DNA of 64,000 bases from Armigeres subalbatus (Eukaryota; Arthropoda; Insecta; Diptera; Culicidae): contig NW_026942518.1 in assembly GCF_024139115.2 (NCBI RefSeq), positions 53,554 through 117,553 on the forward strand. Reading direction: 5' to 3'. Under the pieces are notes generated by a model. The model was given only the letters and a program-made list of their open reading frames with translations. It was not told the DNA's origin and did not search any database. The stretch's first letter is position 1, and every line of letters begins with the position of its first letter. Below, one piece after another: positions 51,000 through 61,369 of this stretch. Both the position numbers and the translations under genes were made by a program.

Positions 51000-53685
51000 G
51001 TCACAACGGAGTTCAAACCCAAAACAACTTTAACATTTTCAGCCACACGAACTGACTGAGAGCAAAGAGAAAAACTTATCGTAGCGCACCGTCAGATACA
51101 ATCAGTTTGGAGAGGCGAAAATCCCACTTTATATGATTTTCACAAAACATGGGAAGAAGGATAACAAAGTACCGCACCATCGCTGGGGTGGCATTGCGCA
51201 CCTTGACTCGTACCAACAAACCATCCTAACTGTCATACGAAAGAGCTGTCGAAAGGAAATGCGCCATGAGACCCCTGGTTTCAGAGTTTAGCGCACTGTA
51301 AGTTCTCCGGATAAAGTAAATGATGAAGAAATCTGTCTGAAATCGCGTGAGTGGGTGAGATATCTGAACCCTGGGTACTAATCAAGATCGAGTACTTTCG
51401 TTTTAGTTCTTTTTAGTGTAAGCAGTCGCTAAAAGATCAGAATTTCGACAAATTTTGTTTCCATGTGATAATTTATGAACTGTTGTAGTTGCAGGAGTAT
51501 GTTTGCATTTTCTTACCGTCATGTCGATGTGTCATAGTTTCGTGGTAGATCATCATCATCATAATACATCAGAAGTTGTTGGCAATACGTCAATTGTATG
51601 CCATTGGGAAGACTTTGTATCTTCTTTCCAACAGTGAAACTCATGTAGGAGAAGCCCAACCTGTATTTAATAGCTTCTAATAATCTTGAAAAGTATTCCA
51701 CCTTCATGCAAATTCCTCTGCAATCATAAGCTTTCATAATTTTACCCAACAATTACCACCCAGTAAAACAACACAAGAAACCAGGAAAATGATGTTCCCA
51801 TGTGCGACCCCACACGCCCTGATGCTGCTCCAGCTCCAGCCACACCGAGACTGCACCGCTGAAGCAATGTAATAAACCTCTTCTGGAACTGATACGGCCG
51901 GAGTGCATCCAACTTCGCCCATCCATTCACACCCGATAAGCGCCTTTCATCGAGCACAGCGAGTGGAGAACACAAAAGAAGAAAGTGAATTAGCAACCAC
52001 CACCGCACCGAGAGCCGGCAACTGGGGAGAAGGGTGCGCAAAAAAAAGCAAAGCATATTCCAGTCACCCAATTCCCATGATCAGAAAAGAGTGTGGCCGC
52101 CGCAACCTCCGACGATAGCGATAACGAACCAAATTTGAATTTATGACAGCCAGCGAGCAGTTTGGAATTGATGCATAACTGACGGATGGGGTCGGAGAAG
52201 CAAAGACTGCACCCTGAAAATGTCGTTGGGCGAGAAATGTCAGATATTTATTATGGTCATTGAGGTGAAGAATTCGATCCGTAGAGAGGGTCTAGTGGAA
52301 AAAAGAAAGAATAGTCTGAAAACCACGCACCTGGAGAGGAAGCGTTGATAGGTCAAAGCAACAAAAGCATATCAAGTAGGACTTATGTTATGTCCACCAC
52401 AAGCGAAATTCTCTCCCGTTGTGCGTTGGCGGTCGTCGGAACGGTGGCTTTTATGATGTTTAACTTGGCCGTTTCAGAGGGCACCGCCTCCCGTGTCTGG
52501 CAGAGACAAATAACTATGTATAAGCAGCATGTCGGGATCATGACGGCGCACCGACATGCGGCGGCGGTGGCGATGATGATGATGATAAATGAGATGCGGC
52601 GATTATGGAGTGCAATTCTGACTGGGCTCTGGACCCCAATTGGGCACTGAAGAAAGTGGCGGTAAATTTTGGCTTGTTGGATTTAATTGGTTGGCAGAAA
52701 ATGTTGCCCCAGGGTGGCTGGGAAACAACTCGAGGTCAGTCCTTGCTTGAAATGGTCGAACATTTCTATAACAAGAGTCATAAACATTTTATAATGGCGC
52801 AAGCTATGTGTTTTGCGAAGGAAAGTTCATATTATGATTATGTAAAACAACTTTTTTTTTTGGTTATAAGGGGAAAATTTTGTTTTTCAATAAAAAATGT
52901 AAATTTATTTACGCCTGAAAGATTTGTTTTGTTAGTTGCGCCATCTTTTACCACAGATTATGATTTGCGACAACTGTCATAGAAAAGGTGTTTCTTGAGC
53001 TTCATCCTAGCGAATGCTGATAATAAAAGATACTTATCTATCACCTGCGTACAGAAGCTACAAAGAACCTACGAAATCGCATGTGTCCGGGCAGGGATTG
53101 AATCATAAAGAGAAAAAGCAAGTCTCGCACTTAACATCTCTGTATACTTACATATACGATATGTAGCATACCGCGAGCAACTTTTTTCGCAAGCTGTCAT
53201 GATAGAGAACTGATTCGGGATGTCATACCCCATGATAAATTTCTTTTAGAAAGCTCCAAATGTGGGGAGCACTGGCTCTGATGATGCATTTCAACTTGTT
53301 CTACACAGCTGTCCAGTAACCAACACGAAAGGAGCGAAAACAAAGCGAGAATTTTTCTGTGGGGGCTGCCTATCCGATTCTGTTTTTTCGCACTTGTATA
53401 CATGTTTGATAAATTTGTTATCATGGCTTGTTATGATTCGGAACAGTTTTTGCCTCTCTTTTATCGTTGTTCGTTATCTGTTGAGAGCGATTTCTGCAAA
53501 CCCTGGTCCGGGAAGTTCTAAAATCGTATTTGGAGTTATCTTGTCATAAATACATATTGACTGACAGTCATAAATACATTGTTCATGGCTGCCTCGCATC
53601 TTAGTATTCAAATTGTGTTTGATTATCATGAAATGATCATCATATAGCTATCAAAAATACACTGTGGCTCGTGAGGTCGAGGAAA
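51000..53685. other. Sequence of low repeat content, no gene recognised
   Basis: Frames up to 125 codons occur (52605-52982 plus strand) but have no known domain. The interval 51800-52340 is GC-richer and shows no obvious repeats, so it may be unique host DNA. A possible decayed tRNA-like segment (GGGATTGAATCA) lies near 53093. Confidence 0.3.
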
Positions 53686-53689
53686 CTTC

Positions 53690-54222
53690 TGTGAGAGAGA
53701 AAGAAGTGAGAAGGAAGAAGGAAGCTGGAAAAAGGAAGAAGGAAGAAAGAAGGAAAAAGGAAGAAGGAAGAGGGAAGAAGGAAAAAGGAAGAAGGAAGAA
53801 GGAAGAAGGAAGAAAGAAGAGGAAGAAGAATGAAGGAAAAAGGAAGAAAGAAGAAGGAAGAAGGAAGAAAAATAAAAGAAGAAGGAAGAAGGAAGGAAGG
53901 AAAGAAGAAGGAAGTAGAAAGTAGGAAGAAGGCTGAGGAAGGAGCAAGAAAGAAGACAGAAGGAAGAAAGAAGAAGAAAGAAGAAAGGGGAAAGGAATAA
54001 AAAAGGAGGAAGAAGCGAAAAGGAAAAATGAAGAAGGCTGAAAGAAGGAGGTAGAAGGAAGAAAGAAGGAATAAGGAGAAAGAAGGAAGATGGAATGAAG
54101 AATAAGGAATAAGGAACAAAAAAGAAGGTAGAACGGGGAAAAGCGAAGAAGGAAAAATGAAGAAAAAAGAAGAAGGAAAAAAGAAGGAATAATTGAGAAG
54201 GAAGGAGAAAAACTCGAAGGTG
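53690..54222. repeat. 533-bp polypurine (GAAGGA/GAAGAA) tract
   Basis: The plus strand is almost purely A and G for over 500 bases with a degenerate AGAAGGA unit. Pyrimidine interruptions are rare. Long open frames on both strands (poly-Lys/Arg/Glu or poly-Phe/Leu/Ser) are by-products. Confidence 0.95.
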
Positions 54223-54537
54223 CAGCCCAATCGGGTTGTACGCAAAGGTGGCGTTGAGCTATGTGGCAGTACTGGTTGTTTTCGTGATTGTCTGAGATTG
54301 AGTGAGCATTACAAACCATGGTGATGTATATAATTTTTAGAACAAAATTTGAAAAGGATGATGAGAATAAAATTTCCAAATAATCAAGGCTGCACAACAC
54401 TCTCAAGCGAACACATATCCAAATTATCAATTGCTAAAAACTCGCTAGAGAGTAAAAGTTGTTCTATAATTGTATCTTGATTCGAAGCATTGGTAAATGC
54501 TACTTTTGAACTTATTTTCCTTATTCTAATAGATTAC

Positions 54538-54590
54538 AAAGTTGAAAAGCAGGCCAAGTTCCAGTTGGAATGTAGTGCTATGGAAGAAAA
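54538..54590 (+). mobile_element. SINE tail fragment (same family as 4684-4942)
   Basis: GTTGAAAAGCAGGCCAAGTT is shared with 4889-4909, followed by CAG(T/C)TGGAATGTAG and an A/G-rich end. Confidence 0.6.
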
Positions 54591-54739
54591 AGCTTGCGAT
54601 GCACTTACGTGTTTGACTAATTCACCAAAACCGATTGCTAAACTGTTAGCAAGTGTTCAGTAGTAAATAATCATACCTAAATATTGTAACACACTGGAGT
54701 CAGCTTTTACACGGAGGATATTTATTTATTTATTTATCA

Positions 54740-55144
54740 TCAGACTAAGGCCGGAGTGGCCTGTGCTGCACATAAAAGTCTTCTCCATTCAGCTCGGTCC
54801 ATGGCTGCACTTCGCCAACCACGCAGTCTGCGGAGGGTCCGCAAATCGTCCTCCACCTGATCGATCCACCTTGCCCGCTGTTCACCTCGCCTTCTTGTTC
54901 CCGTCGGATTGTTGTCGACAATCATTTTCACCGGATTACTATCCGACATTCTGGCTACGTGCCCGACCCACCATAGTCGTCCTATTTTCGTGGTGTGAAC
55001 GATGGATGCTTCTCCCAACAGCTGATACAACTCGTGGTTCATTCGCCTCCTCCTCCTACCGTCTGCCATCTGCACCCCACCATAGATGGTACGCAACACT
55101 TTCCTTTCAAAAACTCCCAGTGTGCGTTGGTCCTCCACGAGCAT
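54740..55144 (-). pseudogene. RTE LINE C-terminal region
   Basis: FGIKFVAVPN frameshifts into the region LVEDQRTLGVFERKVLRTIY, MNHELYQLLGEAS, KIGRLWWVGHVARMSDSNPV and TRRRGEQRARWIDQVEDDLR, ending AQATPALV-stop. This portion is intact over 134 codons. It is the usual post-RT tail of mosquito RTE elements. Confidence 0.85.
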
Positions 55145-55199
55145 CGTCCAGGTCTCGTGTCCGTATAGAACTACCGGTCTTATAAGCGTTTTGTAGATT

Positions 55200-56590
55200 G
55201 TCAGTTTGGTACGGCGACGAACTTTATTCCAAAGTACGTACGATTTCCAGCCACTATACGCCTCCGAATTTCTCTGCTGGTATCGTTATCGGCGGTCACC
55301 AGTGAGCCCAAGTACACGAATTCTTCAACCACCTCGATTTCGTCACCACCGATAGAAACTCGTGGTGGGTGGCTTACATTGACCTCTCTTGAGCCTCTTT
55401 CTATCATGTACTTCATCTTCGACGTGTTGATGACTAGTTCAATCCGTTTAGCTTCGCTTTTCAGTCTGATGTAGGCTTCCTCCATCCTCTCAAAGTTACG
55501 TGTCATGATATCAATGTCGTCGGCGAAACCAAATAACTGGACGGACTTCGTGAAAATCGTACCACTCGTGTCAATCCCTGCCCTTCGTATTACTCCCTCC
55601 AAAGCGATGTTGAATAGCAGACACGAAAGACCATCACCTTGCCGTAACTCTCTACGGGTTTCGAAGGGACTCGAGAATGCCCCTGAAACTCGAACTACGC
55701 ACATCACCCGATCCATCGTCGCCTTGATCAACCGTATCAGTTTATCCGGAAATCCGTTTTCGTGCATTAGCTGCCATAGCTGGTCCCGATCGATCGTATC
55801 ATATGCGGCTTTGAAGTCGATAAATAGATGATGTGTGGGCACGTTGTATTCGCGGCATTTCTGCAATACCTGACGTATGGCGAACACCTGGTCTAACTCA
55901 ACTCTAACTCAACTCTAACGAACTCTCTTGCAATTGGTGTTAGTCGGCGGCATAAAATTTGGGAGAGTACCTTGTAGGCGGCGCTCAACAATGTGATTGC
56001 GCGGTAGTTGCTACAATCCAGCTTATCGCCCTTTTGTAGATGGGACACACCACGCTTCCCTCCACTCCTGCGGCAGAACCTCATCCTCCCAAACCTTGGT
56101 AATCATTCAGTGCAGCGCTCTAGCCAGTGCTTCACCACCATGTTTAAACAGCTCTCCTGGTAGTTGGTCAACTCCAGGGGCTTTGTTGTTTTTCAGCCGG
56201 CCGATCTCCTCCTGGATTTCCTGGAGATCCGGAGCCGGAAGTCGCATGTCCTGCGCGCGTGCTCCTAGGTTCATTACCATACCGCCACCGTTGTCTGCCA
56301 TATCGCCATTCAGGTGCTCTTCGTAGTGCTGCCGCCACCTTTGGATCACGCTCGTTTGTAAGAAGGTTCCCGTTTATGTCCTTACACATATCGGGCTGTG
56401 GCACGTGGCCCTTACGTGAACGGTTCAACTTCTCATAGAACTTTCGTGCGTTATTAGCGCGGTACAGTTGCTCCGTCTCTTCACGGTCTCGATCTTCCTG
56501 CTGGCGCTTTTTCCTCCGGAAAATTGAGATTTGTCTGTTCCGCGCCCGTTTGTATCGTGCCTCGTTCGCCCTCGTGCGGTGTTGCAGCAA
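55200..56590 (-). pseudogene. RTE LINE linker and reverse transcriptase
   Basis: The linker (NNARKFYEKLNRSRKGHVPQ), KNNKAPGVDQLPGELFKHGG and [20 protein letters not shown] are in three frames. The palm frame (55201-55887) has HHLFIDFKAAYDTIDRDQLW, RRELRQGDGLSCLLFNIALE and an intact GFADDIDIM. In place of the usual GEYQAGFRxGRSTTDQ, the sequence 55893-55925 is a short tandem duplication of CTAACTCAACT, a deletion sealed with filler. Confidence 0.85.
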
Positions 56591-56639
56591 TCTCGCCTAT
56601 GCTGCATTCTTCTCCTCAACTAACTGCTCACATTCGCCG

Positions 56640-57620
56640 TCATACCAGTCGTTTCTCTGATCCGGAGCCACCGTGCCTAGTGCAGCGGTTTGCGGTGCTT
56701 CAATGGCGGATCGAATATCTTTCCAGCCATCTTCAAGAGATGCTGCGCCTAGCTGCTCTTCCGTTGATAGTGCAACTTCAGCTGCTGCGCGTAGTCTTGG
56801 GCTGATCTACCGTCTTGCAGCCGCCCAATGTTTAGCCGCGGCGGACGACTCCGACGAGTGTTGATCACCGTCAAGTTTTGAGCGCAGACATACTGAAACG
56901 AGGTAGTGGTCGGATTCAATATTCGCACTGCGGTAAGTGCGTACGTTCGTGATGACGGAGAAGAATTTATCGTCGATTAGAACGTGGTCGATTTGGTTTT
57001 CCGTTACTTGAGTAAGTGATTTCCATGTGGCCTTGTGGATATTCTTGCGGGGAGAAAGTGCTTTGGACTACCATTCCGCGGAAGGTTGCAAAGTTTATGC
57101 ATCGTTGGCCGTAGTCGTTCGATACGGTATGCAGACTATCCGGTCCGATGACCGGTCTATACATTCTCCTTCCTACCTGAGCGTTCATGTCACCGCTGAC
57201 GATTTTGACGTCCCGCAGTGGGCATCCATCGTATGTCTGCTCCAGCTTCTCATAGAACGCTTCTTTCTCGTCGTCGGATCTCCCATCGTGTGGGCAGTGC
57301 ACGTTGATGATGCTATAGTTGAAGAAACGGCCTTTTATCCTCAGCTTGCACATCCTTGCGTTAATTGGCTGCCACCCCAATCACGCGTTGGCGCATCTTT
57401 CCCAGCACTATGAAGCCGGTTCCCAGCTCGTTGGTGGTGCCACAGCTTTGGTAGAAGGCAGCCTCTCGATGCCCGCTTTTCCACACTTTCTGTCCTGTCC
57501 AGCAGATTTCCTGCAGCGCTACGACATCGAAGTTGCGGGATGTAATTCATCGTAGATTATCCTGTCGCAACCTGCGAAGCCTAGCGACTTACGGTTCCAC
57601 ATGTTCCAAGCTTCAAATCG
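56640..57620 (-). pseudogene. RTE LINE endonuclease domain
   Basis: From the minus-strand start: WNRKSLGFAGCDRIIYDELH, a frameshifted LQEICWTGQKVWKSG, then PINARMCKLRIKGRFFNYSI, INVHCPHDGRSDDEKEAFYE, KIVSGDMNAQVGRRMYRPVI and NDYGQRCINFATFRGMVVQS. The end (LDDKFFSVITNVRTYRSANI, ESDHYLVSV) is in another frame near 56890-56960. These are the conserved APE-type motifs, including GDMNAQVG and SDHYLV. Confidence 0.85.
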
Positions 57621-57977
57621 TGATCCTTAATTCGTCGCCTAGGTCGTTGCCGATTGTATCGAGTTGTAGTGTCTTCTATGTCGTTCGTAATAGTTGATTT
57701 TAAAGGCGGCTTATTGGGCCTGCGCAAACCTCCTGTCTCGTCGGAGGGCCGTCGTGTCAGGGCTGTTTAGCGTCCCACCTAACACCAGGACTTGGGCTTG
57801 TGCGCTTTGAGCGGCACACGGTCGCTTTGGCGGAGCCTACTTGCGGATACATGCAGCTTTTTATAGAGGTTTAACAGGGCCCACTGTCAAACCCCACCAC
57901 ATCCTAGGCAGGCGCCACAACTCGCAGATGGCCTGGGGAGGGATCGTCAAGCCCTTGAACATAGTCCCTGCTGCCCT

Positions 57978-58310
57978 TAAGGAGGATATGGGCCGCGTAA
58001 ATTAAAACAACGTAAAAACCGCATAAATGCCAAAATGTGTCTAAATGAATCGCGTTATTCCCGAAATTTTTTGCATAAAAAAGCGATTCGTGTAAAAATA
58101 AAACGTGTAAAATAACAACTTTAGTGTACGTCGGGAATGAAGCGTTGACTCTTCCTTGATCAAATGGTCCAAGAAAATTGAAAATCCATCGAAAAACGGT
58201 TGAGATATTAACGATCAAAGTCTATCATATTTCCGTGACGTTTTTCGAGTTTTTGCAATCGTAAAGTGTACCCCAATATAGAAAAGACAGACATAGTTCT
58301 ACGTCAAAAT
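57978..58310. other. AT-rich spacer, no gene seen
   Basis: Repeated CGTGTAAA or GCATAAA phrases are present but no coding or clear element. Confidence 0.3.
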
Positions 58311-58658
58311 GGAAGAAACAAGAAGAAAGAAGCAACAAGAAAGACAGAAAAAGAAAGAATGTATATTTATGGAAGGGAAAAAGAAGAAAGGAGTAAGAGA
58401 CAAAAAGAAGAAAGTAGAAAGAAGAAGAGTGAGGAAAGGAAGATAAAAGAAAAGAAGGAAGAAGGAAGGGGAACAAGGAAGAACAAAGAAAGAAGAATGA
58501 TGAAAAAGAAGGAAGAAGAATGCAGAAAGTAACAAAGAAGAAGGAACAGCGAGAAAGAAGAAAAGGAAGAAGAAAAAAAAAAGAAGGAAAAAGAAGACAG
58601 ATAGAACAAGAAAGGTGCAAGAAGGGAGAAGGAAGAAGGGGTAAGGTGAAGAAAGAAC
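58311..58658. repeat. About 350-bp polypurine tract
   Basis: Almost continuous A/G on the plus strand with GAAGAA and GAAAGA units, similar in style to 53690-54222. Open frames of low complexity on both strands are artefacts. Confidence 0.9.
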
Positions 58659-58689
58659 TTCGCATTTTAACTTTTTGCTTCTTTTTCCT

Positions 58690-58762
58690 AATAGCCATTC
58701 GGCCTAATGACCATTCGGCCTAATGACCTTCGGTCAAATGGCCATTCGGCCTAATGGCCTGA
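58690..58762. repeat. CATTCGGCCTAATGAC minisatellite
   Basis: About four units of roughly 17 bp (GGCCTAATGACCATTC). It is the counterpart of the GGCCGAA array at 2699-2794, here following a polypurine tract. Confidence 0.85.
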
Positions 58763-58801
58763 CACCGTGAGTAACCCCTCCAAACAACTATTTCAAAGAT
58801 T

Positions 58802-59228
58802 GGGGGATCCCGTAGCGTAGTTGGCTACGGTTCGCCTACGGTGGTCATGGGTTCGATTCCCAGCCCCTCCACCAAACCCTCGTCAGTCGCCAGATCCGCA
58901 GCCCCTACGGTGGCGTTTGGGGTACGCGCCTTACCGTCACGGCTGCCTGATGACGACTGACAACTTGTTCTTCTCGGAGGCATTCCTCCAACGTTACCCG
59001 GATTAATGACAACCGAACAATGCAACGATCATTGAATAACGACATGGACAAACGGACACAATGGACTCACGATGAGATGGACTGGCAACGACAACGATAA
59101 TGGTAATGGAAATCTAAAAATAGATTCTGTGTGGATTCTGAAGAGCAGAATACCACAGTAGATGTCGGCACAATAGCGGTTAAGTAACACAGACTGCCTA
59201 ACAAATAAATAAAGGAATAAAAAAAACT
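58802..59228 (+). mobile_element. tRNA-derived SINE, about 427 bp
   Basis: The head has an A-box-like TAGCGTAGTTGG and the B box GGGTTCGATTCCC (58850-58862), with partial acceptor pairing GGGGG / CCCCTCC. The body is about 340 bp with no coding. The 3' end is A-rich (AAATAAATAAAGGAATAAAA). I found no certain target duplication. Confidence 0.75.
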
Positions 59229-59519
59229 ATTGCAGAGCACCGTGTAACGCCGCGGCGTTACGCAGTGCACCAACTGCTTCGACTTCAGGCACGGAGTCAG
59301 AAACTGAAGCCGGAATATTGCTTCCACCAGAAACTTTCCGAAGAAGAATCATGCTCCTGTAGTCAACGAGGTGAAGTTGCTGGCCATCGTGGCTCCCCGT
59401 CGAGCGATTCCAGTCCTCCCACCGTTACAACAGCACAAGCGATTGGCAGCATCAGTTGCGTCAGTTCAAACTTCAGCACCGCTGGCTCCATCCTCCAGCG
59501 AATGGCCCCCACTCCCTCC

Positions 59520-61095
59520 TCCTGGATTCCGCCAACATCAAGAAGAGCATTCTCTACCCTCGGAGGATTCCGCTCCGCTCTACACCCCGGAGCTGGCGAA
59601 TTGACGGCCTATATCAAATCGTCGAAAAACATGAAGGCCCCAGGCTTCGATAACATACTGAATCTCGAGCTCAAACACATGAGTGCTCCGTTCTTTGAGC
59701 ACTTTTCGCTGATCTTTAATCAGTATCTCCGGCTCAGCTACTTTCCATCGTCCTGGAAGTCAGCAAAAGTCATCCCCATCCGTAAGCCTGGGAAGGATCC
59801 TTCCTCCCCTTAAAGTTATCGTCCCATCAGCCTTCTCTCAGGGTTATCCAAGCTATTCGAAAAAGCTATTAATCACCGGTTGCTTGCGTCTGCCGAAAAT
59901 CTCAACATCTTGGTCGAGGGAACAGTTTGGTTTCCGACGCACTCAGTCAACTATTACACCAACTGACCCGAGTTACCAACGTCCTCAGACGGAACAAGTT
60001 TGTCTCAAAAACATCCGCCATGGCCTTACTAGATGTCGAGAAGGCATTTGACAATGTATGGCATGATGGTCTGGTGTACAAACTACAACGCAACAATCTT
60101 CCCAGCTACCTGGTGAAAATCATCAACAATTACCTGTCGGCAAGGACATTCCGGGTCTCAATCAGCGAAGTGAGTTCCAATGCGCACAACATCGTCGCAG
60201 GCGTCCCCCAGGGAAGTATCCTCGGGCCCTTGCTTTTCAATCTGTTCACCTCCGACATGCCAGAACCTCCAGAAGGCGGCATTCTGTCTCTGTTCGCAGA
60301 TGACACCTCCATCGTCTACAACGGTAGAGTGATCAGAGCGCTGGTGGCAAAACTCCAACGAGGCCTGGATGCCCTGACAGAGTACCTCACCAGCTGGAAG
60401 ATCTGTATCAACGCGGCGAAGACCCAGGTCATCATTTTCCCCCACTTCAAATCCCTAAACATGTTCCGCCTGGGGACTGTAAAATCATCCTCAATGGCAC
60501 GACTGTGGAATGGGCCAATGAGGCCGACTACCTTGGCTTGACGCTCGACAACTAGCCTATTAAAAAAAAGACAGGAACACCGTCTTCGACCAGAGGTCGT
60601 ACAGACTGAACACTAAACACCTAGCATGAGACAACGGACAGGACACATAACACCCAAAGGAGGATTTTTCAATCACGAAAAGTTTCCTCCTAACCGGGCG
60701 GGAATCGAACCCACACTCCCTAGCACATACGTTTAGACGATTGACCTCGCTAACCGCACGGCCACGAAGCCCACAGGCAACAGGTTGACGAAACGTTGAC
60801 AAAGTGTAACGTTTTGTTGAAACTACTGCACCCTTTGATCAACCGCCGGTCGTCATTATCCCTGAAAAATAAGCTTGCTGTCTACAAGCAAATCATCCTC
60901 CCTGTGATCGCATATGGCATGCCGGTCTGGGAGAGCTGCGCTAAAACCCACCACATCAAACTTCAACGGGTTCAAAACAAATTCCTGAGGATGATCCTCA
61001 ACACCCCTCCCAGCACAAGAACATCCGAGGTCCACCGTCTGGCCGGGATAAAAACCTTACATGAACGCTTTGGTGAGTGTAAAAGAAAAGTTTAG
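59520..61095 (+). pseudogene. Jockey-type reverse transcriptase
   Basis: Motifs: KNMKAPGFDNILNLELKHM, SWKSAKVIPIRKPGKDPSSP (stop at 59811), SYRPISLLSGLSKLFEKAI, EEQFGFRRTQST in a shifted frame, ALLDVEKAFDNVWHDGL, VAGVPQGSILGPLLFNLFTS and FADDTSIVY (catalytic, near 60298). After the SINE: NRRSSLSLKNKLAVYKQIIL and VIAYGMPVWESCAKTHHIKL, RVQNKFLRMILN. The 204-codon palm frame is well preserved, so the copy is relatively young. The frame at 59265-59515 before the RT is not recognised. Confidence 0.85.
60563..60783 (-). mobile_element. tRNA-derived SINE (Ser/Leu-like head)
   Basis: The minus strand begins GGGCTTCGTGGCCGTGCGGT, a D-arm like tRNA-Ser or tRNA-Leu, with the B box GGGTTCGATTCCC (plus-strand 60699-60711). 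A hairpin AGGAGGA...TCCTCCT follows, and the end is an A run (plus-strand T-free AAAAAAAA at about 60562). It interrupts the Jockey RT after the LGLTLDN motif. Confidence 0.7.
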
Positions 61096-61369
61096 GGTCC
61101 GTTGCTTGCATTCGGATCAGGCTCAATTAAGGCTCTAGTTCCAATCTTGGCTACCAAATTTTTATTGTAAATATTGAGTGTACATAGTAGTTAGGTTATG
61201 AAATTTTACAAACACACTAGCGCCTTCTAAGGCCGTCATGATATATGATATCTTAAAACTCAAATAACAATATAAACAAAAATTCAAACCGAAGTTGGAG
61301 GCCCAAACCGGCCGAGCACTGTACATGTAAAAAATAATTGTAGAACATAAAATGATTAAATAAGGAAGA

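Larger units (their letters stand above)
54718..57977 (-). mobile_element. RTE-clade LINE, nearly full length (about 3.26 kb)
   Basis: On the minus strand it has a 5' UTR (57720-57977), endonuclease, linker, RT and C-terminus, and ends in a short tail of AAAT repeats (plus-strand TTTATTTATTTATT at 54721-54736). Microsatellite-like tails rather than long poly(A) are typical of RTE elements. The single ORF is broken by at least four frameshifts. The 5' UTR is shared with the non-autonomous element at 42209-43188. I did not find a target duplication. Confidence 0.85.
59230..61365 (+). mobile_element. Jockey-clade LINE, 5'-truncated, interrupted by a SINE
   Basis: The plus strand carries the RT of a Jockey-type LINE in four segments and an AT-rich 3' UTR to about 61365. 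The endonuclease and ORF1 are absent. An 18-bp palindrome (GTAACGCCGCGGCGTTAC, 59244-59261) lies at the 5' boundary. A minus-strand SINE splits the ORF at about 60555-60785. Confidence 0.75.

Noticed and set aside
52345..52982. Two overlapping frames of 101 and 125 codons as a host gene
   Set aside because: No recognised domain, no splice signals of note, and part is an ATG-repeat run; kept as unassigned.
53640..54430. Frames of 201 and 259 codons rich in Phe, Ser and Leu that look membrane-like
   Set aside because: They are the complement of the polypurine tract; low complexity, not a membrane protein.
58225..58723. Lys/Glu-rich and Phe/Ser-rich frames on opposite strands
   Set aside because: Again due to a polypurine tract.
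59265..59515. N-terminal extension of the Jockey RT frame as a real gag or endonuclease
   Set aside because: No zinc knuckle or APE motif is visible; it precedes the recognised RT without homology I can name.
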